Source: Methylovorus menthalis
GTDB lineage: Bacteria; Pseudomonadota; Gammaproteobacteria; Burkholderiales; Methylophilaceae
Assembly: GCF_020523625.1 (NCBI RefSeq)
Contig: NZ_JAJAQH010000006.1
Span: 1,410,849 to 1,474,848, forward strand
Direction: 5' to 3'
Length of the DNA: 64,000 bases
Shown here: positions 20,553 to 28,122 of the stretch, one piece after another
How positions within the stretch are numbered: the first letter of the stretch is position 1
Layout: each line of letters opens with the position of its first letter
Made by a program: the position numbers and the translations under genes
The notes under the pieces: model-generated
The model's input: the letters and a program-made list of their open reading frames with translations, nothing else
The model's database searches: none
Told to the model about the DNA's origin: nothing

Positions 20553-21476
20553 ATGCGTAAGAAACTGCATACGCATTACGACAACCTCAAGGTCGCGCGC
20601 AACGCGCCACCCGAAGTGATTCGTGCGGCCTATAAAACCCTGTCGCAAAAGTACCATCCAGACCGTAATCCGGATAACGCCGAGGCTTCGCGCATCATGG
20701 CGCTGATCAACACCTCCTATGAAGTGCTGTCCGATCAGGAAAAACGCAAATCGCATGATGTGTGGATTGCCGAGCAGGAATTAGTAGTTCGCCGGTCTCC
20801 ACCGCCTCCGCCACCCGAGCAGCCGAGAGCCAGCCGGACGGAGACCCGCACCGAGACCCCGCCTCCGAAATCGTCGAACGTTTTTGCGAGCCGTCTGCGC
20901 CAGAACTGGGCCGTGAAGCATCTTTTGCGATATGGCCTGCTTTACATCAGCAGCGCCGTCTTTATCTGGACATTCAGCAGCGACAAGCAGGCACCGGCGG
21001 TCACCATGCCCAAGCAGTATGTGGCCACCCCGCCCATGGAGCCGGAAGCCACTCTTGCTGCCAGCAAGCGCGACCCGTTTGCGCCCAATGGCGCGCCGTG
21101 GCCGCATAGTGCAGGTTATGTGGATGGCTACCCAAAATTACGCATGAAGGGTCTATCGACCGTTACCGTGGATAATCGTCAGAACGATGGAGATGTATTC
21201 GTGAAACTGGTCTATCTGGGTGATGATCAGGCGTTTCCGGTACGGCAGTTTTTCATTCCGGCCCGCGGGAAATTCACCCTGACCAAGGTCAACCCCGGCA
21301 ATTACGATATCCGCTACCGCAACCTGCACAATGGCGCATTGGCAAGATCAGAAGCCTTCAAGCTGGAAGAATCGAGCACGACCGAGGGCATACAGTTCAG
21401 CAAGATCACCATGACGCTGTACAAGGTGGAAAACGGCAATATGCAGACCTACAACCTGACCGACGAAGAATTCTAA
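20553..21476 (+). CDS. Membrane-anchored J-domain (DnaJ-like) protein
   Basis: 307 residues. An N-terminal J domain (about 8-72) carries the HPD tripeptide at 35-37 (KYHPDRN), so it should stimulate an Hsp70. A proline-rich linker (80-110) leads to one membrane helix at about 124-141 (LLRYGLLYISSAVFIWTF) and a C-terminal domain of about 160 residues predicted to be beta-rich and exported. ATG at 20553 has GGGA upstream. Ends directly against the eutC stop codon, convergent. No full DnaJ zinc or substrate domains; the C-terminal role is unknown. Confidence 0.82.
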   Translation: MRKKLHTHYDNLKVARNAPPEVIRAAYKTLSQKYHPDRNPDNAEASRIMALINTSYEVLSDQEKRKSHDVWIAEQELVVRRSPPPPPPEQPRASRTETRTETPPPKSSNVFASRLRQNWAVKHLLRYGLLYISSAVFIWTFSSDKQAPAVTMPKQYVATPPMEPEATLAASKRDPFAPNGAPWPHSAGYVDGYPKLRMKGLSTVTVDNRQNDGDVFVKLVYLGDDQAFPVRQFFIPARGKFTLTKVNPGNYDIRYRNLHNGALARSEAFKLEESSTTEGIQFSKITMTLYKVENGNMQTYNLTDEEF

Positions 21477-22292
21477 TCAGGCAGTTTCCCCGGGCAAACG
21501 CGGTGCGGCCTGCACTTCGATTTCCACCGCATCACTCTCATCCTTCAGTGCCACCCCCGATAGCTTGAGCCGCATGGATTCCCGTGCCAGCCACAGCAAT
21601 TTTCGGGCGGCAGCCGCATATATCAAGCCTTCTGGCCGCACATTCGAAATGCAGTTGCGATCAGCATCATTGCGGCCGGTACGGGGATCATAGGTCAGGT
21701 ATACACCCAGGCTATCAGGCGAGCTCAGGCCGGGACGCTCGCCGATCAGCATGGCGACCATGCGGGCATTGAGCAACTCGCCTATGGTATCGGCAATAGC
21801 CACACGCGCCTGGCGGACCAACACCACCGGGCCTGTGCTCCAGTCTGGCGGAAAAATCGCCTTGATCTCAGCCAGCAAGCCCTGCACATGCCGCTCCACC
21901 GCCAGCGATGACAAGCCGTCACCGACCACGATGAGCAGGTCTATCGGGCTGGCGCTGCGCATGGCGAGCAGTTTTTCGCTATCGGCATCGCTGAGGCGGC
22001 GCCCGAGGTCTGGCCGTAGCAGATAGGTCGCGCGATCCGGTGCGCAGCTATTCACCTGCACGGTGTCGTAACCAAGCTCGGCAATCCCGGCAGCCAGCTG
22101 ATCCATATCCAGTGCCAGATGCACGGCATCGCGCGCCATGGCATGCGACATGCCAAAGTCCAGCACTTCACGCGTGGGCAGGCTGCTGCCGACGCGCCCG
22201 AGGGCGATACGCGCGCGGGTAAAGCCTTTCAGCTGTTGCCATGGGTCATCGGCCAAGGCTTCTGACTTGAGAGGTTGCTCGTTTTCGTTCAT
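21477..22292 (-). CDS. eutC: Ethanolamine ammonia-lyase small subunit EutC
   Basis: 271-residue beta subunit of adenosylcobalamin-dependent ethanolamine ammonia-lyase, which splits ethanolamine to acetaldehyde and ammonia. Family stretches include FTRARIALGRVGSSLPTREVLDFGMSHAMARDAVH, LLIVVGDGLSSLAVE and RPGLSSPDSLGVYLTYDP. Lies six bases after eutB. Length is close to E. coli EutC (295). Confidence 0.95.
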   Translation of the reverse strand: MNENEQPLKSEALADDPWQQLKGFTRARIALGRVGSSLPTREVLDFGMSHAMARDAVHLALDMDQLAAGIAELGYDTVQVNSCAPDRATYLLRPDLGRRLSDADSEKLLAMRSASPIDLLIVVGDGLSSLAVERHVQGLLAEIKAIFPPDWSTGPVVLVRQARVAIADTIGELLNARMVAMLIGERPGLSSPDSLGVYLTYDPRTGRNDADRNCISNVRPEGLIYAAAARKLLWLARESMRLKLSGVALKDESDAVEIEVQAAPRLPGETA

Positions 22293-22298
22293 GAGGAA

Positions 22299-23696
22299 TT
22301 ACGCCGCACTCAACAGATTCTTGGGCATGTTTTGCAACATGTGATGACCAATACGCACCGGCTGCACCAGACCCTGGGCATCCATGATGTTCATTTTCAT
22401 CAGCCATTGCTCAAATTCCGGCGCAGGCTTCAGGCCCAGTACCTTGCGCAGATAGAGCGCATCATGGAACGAGGTAGTCTGGTAATTCAGCATGATGTCG
22501 TCCGCACCAGGGATACCCATGATAAAGGTGATGCCCGCCGCGCCCAGTAGCGTCATCAGGGTATCCATGTCGTCCTGGTCGGCCTCGGCATGGTTGGTGT
22601 AGCAGACATCGCAGCCTAGCGGCAGACCCAGCAGCTTGCCGCAAAAGTGATCTTCCAGTCCTGCACGGATAATCTGCTTGCCATCGTAAAGATATTCCGG
22701 GCCAATAAAGCCCACTACGGTATTGCTGAGCAAGGGCGAGAAGCGGCGTGCTACGGCATAGGCGCGCGCCTCCACCGTTTGCTGGTCCACGCCGAAATTG
22801 GCGTTTGCAGACAAGGCCGAGCCCTGCCCAGTTTCAAAATACATGACGTTATTGCCGACCGTGCCGCGCTTGAGCGCCAGTGCCGCGTCGTAAGCTTCCT
22901 GCAAAATGCCCAGATTGATGCCAAAACTCTGGTTGGCTTTTTCGGTACCGGCAATCGACTGGAACACCAGATCGACTGGCGCGCCTTTCTCCATCACCTG
23001 AATCTGGTTGGTGACGTGGGTGAGTACGCAGGATTGGGTGGGAATGCCATATTGATTGATGACTTCATCCACCAGGTAATACAGGTCCATCAGCGCCGGA
23101 ATGCTATCGGTCGCCGGATTAATACCGATTACGGCATCGCCGGAGCCATACAGCAGACCATCCAGCATGGAGGCAGCAATGCCACGCGCATCGTCAGTAG
23201 GGTGATTGGGTTGCAGGCGCACCGACAGGCGGCCAGGCAAACCGATGGTATTGCGAAACGCCGTGGTCACATGGCACTTGCGCGCCACCAGAATCAAATC
23301 CTGATTGCGCATCAGCTTGCTGACAGCCGCCGCCATTTCCGGGGTGATACCGGGAGCCACACGCTTCAGCGTGGCACTATCGGCGATATCGGAGAGCAAC
23401 CAGTCACGAAAACCGCCCACGGTGAGATGACTGATCTCGGCAAATGCCGTGGCGTCGTGCGTATCCATGATGAGGCGCGTCACCTCATCTTCTTCATAAG
23501 GCACGACCGCTTCCTGCAGGAACTGGCGCAAGGGAATATCGGCCAGGCACATGCGGGCGGCCATCCGTTCGGCATAAGTCTCCGCGGCCACACCAGCCAG
23601 ATAATCGCCGGAGCGCGCTGGCGTCGCTTTGGCCAGCACATCTTTCAAATCGGTAAAGGTATAGTGGACTTGGCCTACGCTATGACTGTATTTCAT
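22299..23696 (-). CDS. eutB: Ethanolamine ammonia-lyase large subunit EutB
   Basis: 465-residue catalytic alpha subunit with a TIM-barrel. Highly conserved blocks are visible: SARLQPNHPTDDARGIAA, GDAVIGINPATD, YFETGQGSALSANANFGVDQQTVEARAY, VGFIGPEYLYDGKQIIRAGLEDHF and CDVCYTNHAEADQDD. ATG at 23696 matches the E. coli start; ATG at 23705 is possible. No clear Shine-Dalgarno sequence precedes either, and a strongly folded leader ends 26 bases upstream. No reactivase, adenosyltransferase or aldehyde dehydrogenase genes are in the window. Confidence 0.95.
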   Translation of the reverse strand: MKYSHSVGQVHYTFTDLKDVLAKATPARSGDYLAGVAAETYAERMAARMCLADIPLRQFLQEAVVPYEEDEVTRLIMDTHDATAFAEISHLTVGGFRDWLLSDIADSATLKRVAPGITPEMAAAVSKLMRNQDLILVARKCHVTTAFRNTIGLPGRLSVRLQPNHPTDDARGIAASMLDGLLYGSGDAVIGINPATDSIPALMDLYYLVDEVINQYGIPTQSCVLTHVTNQIQVMEKGAPVDLVFQSIAGTEKANQSFGINLGILQEAYDAALALKRGTVGNNVMYFETGQGSALSANANFGVDQQTVEARAYAVARRFSPLLSNTVVGFIGPEYLYDGKQIIRAGLEDHFCGKLLGLPLGCDVCYTNHAEADQDDMDTLMTLLGAAGITFIMGIPGADDIMLNYQTTSFHDALYLRKVLGLKPAPEFEQWLMKMNIMDAQGLVQPVRIGHHMLQNMPKNLLSAA

Positions 23697-23721
23697 GGCA
23701 TGCATCCATAGGGTTGAGAGT

Positions 23722-23834
23722 GGCCGTACTTACTGCGGCGTTTGCTTTACGTCCGGCTATTGCCTGGCGCAGCATCTGCGGCCGGTCAGCACCGGAGGCC
23801 TTGAAGGCTCCCGATTGCTGACTCAAGTACGGCC
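23722..23834 (-). ncRNA. Structured RNA leader upstream of eutB (unclassified)
   Basis: 113-base element in the 167-base gap between the permease stop and eutB start. Read as transcript it is closed by a perfect ten-base helix GGCCGTACTT / AAGTACGGCC. Inside are a second helix GTCAGCA / TGCTGAC topped by GGAG/CTCC-GCCT/AGGC pairings, and a third CGGC / GCCG capped by the hairpin CGCAG-ATG-CTGCG: a three-way junction. It ends 26 bases before the eutB ATG. The fold is seen in the sequence; a regulatory role, perhaps sensing adenosylcobalamin or ethanolamine, is inference. Confidence 0.5.
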
Positions 23835-23863
23835 TTTGTTACACACAATTCAAAACATTGAAA

Positions 23864-25234
23864 CTAGACAACTGACCCTGCAATCACGTTATCCGCAGAG
23901 GCATCGCGATGATGCTGGGTTACGCTGTAGTAAACATAGGCCAGCGCCATCAGCACGACAAAGATAAAGGCCAGCAGCTGGTTATAGTAGATCATGGTCA
24001 CCAGGCTGACGACTGCCAGACCCAGCGCAATTGCAGGGAACAATGGATAGGCAATCGCGGTGAACGGACGTTCCAGGTTAGGCTCTTTTTTACGCAAGGC
24101 AAAGAGGCTGATCATGGACATGATGTACATGACAATCGCGCCGAACACCGCCATGGTGATCAGGTTGGCAGTCAGCGTCATGCCGCCGAACTGGATCAGG
24201 TCATCACTGAAAATCGCGGCCACGCCCACCACACCACCAGCAATGATCGCACGGTGCGGGGTCTTGAACTTGGGATGCACTTCGCCGAAATACTTGGGCA
24301 TGTAACCAGCACGGGCCAGGGCAAAAATCTGGCGGGAATAGCCCAGGATAATGCCGTGGAAAGAAGCCACCAGGCCGAACAGGCCAATCCACACCAGCAT
24401 ATGCAACCAGCCGCTGTTTTCACCGACGATCATCTTCATCGCCTGTGGCAATGGATCATTGATGTTGGACAGGGTACGCCAGTCACCAGCACCACCGGCA
24501 AATATCATCACGCCAATCGCCAGCGCTACCAGGGTCAGAATACCGGCAATGTAAGCCTTGGGAATGGTGCGCTTCGGGTCTTTGGCTTCTTCTGCTGCCA
24601 TGGCAACGCCTTCAATCGCCAGGAAGAACCAGATCGCAAACGGAATCGCCGCCACAATGCCGGGGATCGCTGCCATGCTGAAGGTGCTCTCGCCGGACCA
24701 GCCGTTGGCCACGAAGTTGCTGAAAGAGAATCCAGGCGAAACCACGCCCATGAACACCAGCAATTCGATAATCGCCAGAATGGTCACGAACAGCTCAAAG
24801 GTCGCTGCAATGCGCACGCCAATGATGTTGAGACCAATAAAAATCACGTAGGCACCCGCCGCCATAAGCTTGGGGTCAACGCCCGGGAACTGCACATTGA
24901 GATAAGCGCCGATCGCCATGGCAATCGCCGGTGGCGCAAATACAAACTCCACCAGCGTGGCAAAGCCCGCAATAAAGGCCGCCTTGGAACCCAAGGCACG
25001 TCGCGCGTAGGCAAAAGGCCCACCTGCGTGTGGAATGGAAGTTGTCAGCTCGGTAAAGCTGAAAATAAACGTGGTATACATGATCGCGATGAGGATCGCG
25101 GTGACCAGAAAGCCCAGCGTACCGGCTTGCGCCCAGCCGTAGCTCCAGCCGAAATATTCACCTGAAATCACCAGGCCAACGGCCAGGCCCCACAGGTGCC
25201 ATCCGTTCAAAGAGGATTTTAAAGAGGTGCTCAT
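23864..25234 (-). CDS. eat: Ethanolamine permease (APC family)
   Basis: 456-residue amino-acid/polyamine/organocation permease with about twelve helices, close to the Eat ethanolamine permeases (opening GWHLWGLAVGLVISGEYFGWSYGWAQAGT, then SIPHAGGPFAYARRALG and EGVAMAAEEAKDPKRTIPKAY). Located directly before eutBC on the same strand, as in many proteobacteria that use ethanolamine as a nitrogen source. A terminator for the preceding porin lies only 36 bases upstream, so its promoter must be very close to or inside that region. Confidence 0.92.
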   Translation of the reverse strand: MSTSLKSSLNGWHLWGLAVGLVISGEYFGWSYGWAQAGTLGFLVTAILIAIMYTTFIFSFTELTTSIPHAGGPFAYARRALGSKAAFIAGFATLVEFVFAPPAIAMAIGAYLNVQFPGVDPKLMAAGAYVIFIGLNIIGVRIAATFELFVTILAIIELLVFMGVVSPGFSFSNFVANGWSGESTFSMAAIPGIVAAIPFAIWFFLAIEGVAMAAEEAKDPKRTIPKAYIAGILTLVALAIGVMIFAGGAGDWRTLSNINDPLPQAMKMIVGENSGWLHMLVWIGLFGLVASFHGIILGYSRQIFALARAGYMPKYFGEVHPKFKTPHRAIIAGGVVGVAAIFSDDLIQFGGMTLTANLITMAVFGAIVMYIMSMISLFALRKKEPNLERPFTAIAYPLFPAIALGLAVVSLVTMIYYNQLLAFIFVVLMALAYVYYSVTQHHRDASADNVIAGSVV

Positions 25235-25269
25235 GACAGAACTCCGTATCGAAAATGGACGTAAAAAAC

Positions 25270-25297
25270 CAATACGGCGGCCTCAGCCGCCGTATTG
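25270..25297 (-). terminator. Terminator of the porin gene
   Basis: Perfect twelve-base stem CAATACGGCGGC / GCCGCCGTATTG with a four-base loop, followed leftward by TTTTTT. Placed eight bases after the porin stop. Confidence 0.88.
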
Positions 25298-25305
25298 ACC
25301 AGAAA

Positions 25306-26187
25306 TTAGAATGCTCTGGAGATCGAAACGAAGAACTTATCTTTGGCGATATCCGACTTGGATACCGTGTTTTCCAGACTCAGGAAGTTCTTGTAGGCAT
25401 CAGGTTCGTTGGTACCGGAGTAGAAAGCACCGACAGACCAGCCCTTGTCAAAGGTTTTGGTGACACCCGCCTTGTAGTAAGTGATGTCCAGACCGGTCGA
25501 GTTGTTGATCACTTGATGACCGACTTGACCTGACAGGTTCCAGGTTGGCACCACTTCATAGACAGCATCCAGCTCGTAGAAATACGAACCCTTGGTGCTA
25601 CCAGTTACGCCTGCGCTGAGGTCGCCAGCAAAACCACCATTCACAGGAGAGTTGTTGGTATTCCAGCCCCAGTATTCAGTAGTAGTGATACCGGTCTTGA
25701 ACGTCAGCCACTGATAAGTCAGAGAGCCGTAGATTTCCAATGTATTCAGGCGATTGGCCTTGGTGGTACCAGCTGGATAGATTGGTGGGTTGAAAGCAGA
25801 ATCTTGCCAATCTGCACCCGGATAGATGTAGTAGATTGCACCAACATCGTAACCAACAGCTGTGCTAGGAATGGTGTTACGGAAACCAGCATAGATATCG
25901 GTTTCCAGATTGGCGCCTGGCAACCATTTGTCAGAAACATTGGAAGCAAAGAAACCAGCATACAAACCAGACTTGTGGTCTGCCTCAACGCTCAGCTGAG
26001 CAGCAGGCTTGCCCCAAGTTTGTGACTGACCACGGAAGATGTAATCACTGACAAAGCCAATGCTGCTTGGAAAGGTCCAATCTGACTCAGCAGCAGGTGC
26101 GGCAGCTTCATCAGCAGCAAAAACAGGCGCAGCAAAGCTAGCAGCAAACATCAGGGCAACAAGACTCTTTACAGGTGTATTCAACAT
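25306..26187 (-). CDS. TorF family putative porin
   Basis: 293-residue outer-membrane barrel protein. Signal peptide MLNTPVKSLVALMFAASFAAPVFA, mature opening typical of the family (SIGFVSDYIFRGQSQTWGKPAAQLSVEADHKSGLYAGFFASNV), and C-terminal aromatic signature FVSISRAF ending in Phe. ATG at 26187 has AGGGG upstream. It lies between the guanidine operon and the ethanolamine operon with its own terminator, so it may let one of these nitrogen compounds through the outer membrane; that link is inferred. Confidence 0.82.
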   Translation of the reverse strand: MLNTPVKSLVALMFAASFAAPVFAADEAAAPAAESDWTFPSSIGFVSDYIFRGQSQTWGKPAAQLSVEADHKSGLYAGFFASNVSDKWLPGANLETDIYAGFRNTIPSTAVGYDVGAIYYIYPGADWQDSAFNPPIYPAGTTKANRLNTLEIYGSLTYQWLTFKTGITTTEYWGWNTNNSPVNGGFAGDLSAGVTGSTKGSYFYELDAVYEVVPTWNLSGQVGHQVINNSTGLDITYYKAGVTKTFDKGWSVGAFYSGTNEPDAYKNFLSLENTVSKSDIAKDKFFVSISRAF

Positions 26188-26314
26188 CACAATCCCCTTA
26201 TTTAATGAATGAATCGAGATAAAAAAACAAACGTCACAATCGCGTGTTGGGTTTGATAATCCTCCTTTAAAAAACATCGCACTATCCCATTTTGGCAAAA
26301 TAGCCACACCAGCC

Positions 26315-26734
26315 TCAGACTGTCTCTTTTTTGCACAACCATGCGCGCCAGCCACCGCATGCCGAGATATCAATCGCGTTTTCGGTGGCATAGGCTTCGC
26401 ATAAAAAACCCTGCACCTGGCTACCGTCTTCCAGCACCAGCGTGCCAAAGCCCAAGGGCGCAGGCACGCTGGCGACAAAGGCGCCGTAATTGGTGAGCGG
26501 CAGTTGCCAGACTTCCAGCGCAATCGCCGAGCCGCCCTCCGTCACCCGCAAAAGCCCAGGCCGCTCGGGCGTAAAGCCATTCAGCTTGAACAGCTTGTAA
26601 TAGGGCGAGGTGCGGGTTTTCTCGACGAATTCGCCGCCCAGCGCCATCAGTTGCGGGTTAAGCGGCAGGCCGCTCATGTGGGCGCCGCATACGGCTACTT
26701 TGATCATGGCGGTATTCATGTTTTTTTCACTCAT
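26315..26734 (-). CDS. Allophanate hydrolase C-terminal domain protein (AtzF C-domain as separate gene)
   Basis: 139-residue protein matching the C-terminal domain of allophanate hydrolase (blocks IKVAVCGAHMSGLPLNPQL, TSPYYKLFKLNG, GLLRVTEGGSAIALEVWQLP and GFLCEA). In fused AtzF proteins this domain acts on the N-carboxy intermediate or helps specificity and assembly. Its ATG overlaps the stop of the amidase gene (ATGA at 26731-26734), so the two parts are made in coupled fashion. Last gene of the guanidine operon. Confidence 0.85.
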   Translation of the reverse strand: MSEKNMNTAMIKVAVCGAHMSGLPLNPQLMALGGEFVEKTRTSPYYKLFKLNGFTPERPGLLRVTEGGSAIALEVWQLPLTNYGAFVASVPAPLGFGTLVLEDGSQVQGFLCEAYATENAIDISACGGWRAWLCKKETV

Positions 26735-28119
26735 GCAGATAGCTCCTTGCGGGTAAAAGGGGTGGCGCCCAGCGTGCGGGCTGCGTCTTCCATACGGGCG
26801 GCAAGCTCCAGCAGGGCTTCGTCGTGGAAGGCAGGCGCACAAAGCGTGACGCCAAATGGCAGGCGGTTGGCCTGGAATCCCGTGGGTACGGCGATGGCCG
26901 ACAGGTCCAGGAGATTCATGAAATTGGTGTAATAACCCAGATTGGAATTGGTTTGCACCGGGTCAGCCTCAACTTCGGCAATCGTGTAAATGGTGCCTGC
27001 CGTCGGGGTGACGATGATGTCCAAGTCGCCCCAAACCACGGCGGCCTTGCGTTGCAGGGCTTTGAGCTGATAGCCGAAGCTGTAGGCATCGGCCGCGCTG
27101 AAGCGTGTCGCGCCGCTGATGATCTTGTGCGTTACCGGGTATAGCGCTTCGGGTTTTGCTTCAATGAATTCACGGATCGCGGCATAGCGCTCGGCCACCC
27201 ATGGCCCTTCGTAGAGCAGGCGGGCTGTTTGCAAAAATACGGTGAAATCAATCTCCACCGCTTCCCCGCCCAGCGCCATCAGTTTGGCGACGGCAGCATC
27301 AAACAAGGCTGGCGTTTCGGCATTGCCAAAAAACTGCAGCTGATCGGCACGTGGCACACCAAAGCGGAAGCCACGCTCGGGCAAGGGCTTGCCTGCCGTG
27401 AGTACCTCGCGCGAATACGGGTCTTGCTCATCAAAGCCCTGGGCGACTTCCAGCACAGCGGCGGCATCCTGCGCGGTCAGCGCAAAGATGGACACGCAAT
27501 CCAGCGTGCGGCAGGCAGGCACCACGCCACGGGTGCTTAGCAGCCCGCAGCTGGGCTTGTGCCCCACCAGATTATTGAATGAGGCCGGTACGCGGCCTGA
27601 GCCTGCGGTATCCGTGCCCAGGCTGAAGCTCGCCAGGCCCAGTGCCACCGACACGGCCGAGCCTGAGCTGGAGCCACCGGAAATATAATCCGGGTCTATG
27701 CTGTTATGGCAGGCGCCATAGGGCGAGCGTACGCCCACGAGGCCCGTGGCAAACTGGTCAAGATTGGTTTTGCCCAAAGGAATCGCCCCGGCATCTATCA
27801 GCCGCTGCACCACGGTGGCGTGCTGCGCAGGGGTGTAGGCATAGTCCGGGCAGGCGGCGGTAGTCGGCACGCCCGCGAGATCAATATTGTCCTTGATGGC
27901 AAACGGAATGCCATACAGCGGCAGGCTGGCAGGGTCGCGCCCTTCCAGCGCCTCGGCGTAAGACAACAGTTGCGCCAGTGGCAGGCGATGGATCCAGATG
28001 CGGTGCGGGTCTTCCGTGCCCATGCTGGCATCCAGCTGCCGCAGCAGTTGCGAGGGCGTGAGGCTGCCTGTGCGGTATTGCTCGCGCAGGCTGGTGATTT
28101 GCAGATCAAGTGTGGTCAT
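26731..28119 (-). CDS. atzF: Allophanate hydrolase, amidase domain (AtzF)
   Basis: 462-residue amidase-signature enzyme that hydrolyses allophanate to ammonia and carbon dioxide. The Ser-cisSer-Lys triad is visible with the spacing of known AtzF: Lys76 (PFAIKDNID), Ser150 (ISGGSSSGS) and Ser174 (TAGSGRVPAS). It lacks the C-terminal domain, which is the next gene. Starts three bases after the carboxylase stop. Last enzymatic step of the pathway from carboxyguanidine through allophanate. Confidence 0.93.
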   Translation of the reverse strand: MTTLDLQITSLREQYRTGSLTPSQLLRQLDASMGTEDPHRIWIHRLPLAQLLSYAEALEGRDPASLPLYGIPFAIKDNIDLAGVPTTAACPDYAYTPAQHATVVQRLIDAGAIPLGKTNLDQFATGLVGVRSPYGACHNSIDPDYISGGSSSGSAVSVALGLASFSLGTDTAGSGRVPASFNNLVGHKPSCGLLSTRGVVPACRTLDCVSIFALTAQDAAAVLEVAQGFDEQDPYSREVLTAGKPLPERGFRFGVPRADQLQFFGNAETPALFDAAVAKLMALGGEAVEIDFTVFLQTARLLYEGPWVAERYAAIREFIEAKPEALYPVTHKIISGATRFSAADAYSFGYQLKALQRKAAVVWGDLDIIVTPTAGTIYTIAEVEADPVQTNSNLGYYTNFMNLLDLSAIAVPTGFQANRLPFGVTLCAPAFHDEALLELAARMEDAARTLGATPFTRKELSA

Positions 28120-28122
28120 GAT

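Noticed and set aside
23722-23834. Canonical cobalamin riboswitch before eutB
   Set aside because: Short words such as GGTGCTGACC look similar, but the B12 box and the GGTG...AATTCC core are not present, so I only report a structured leader of unknown class.
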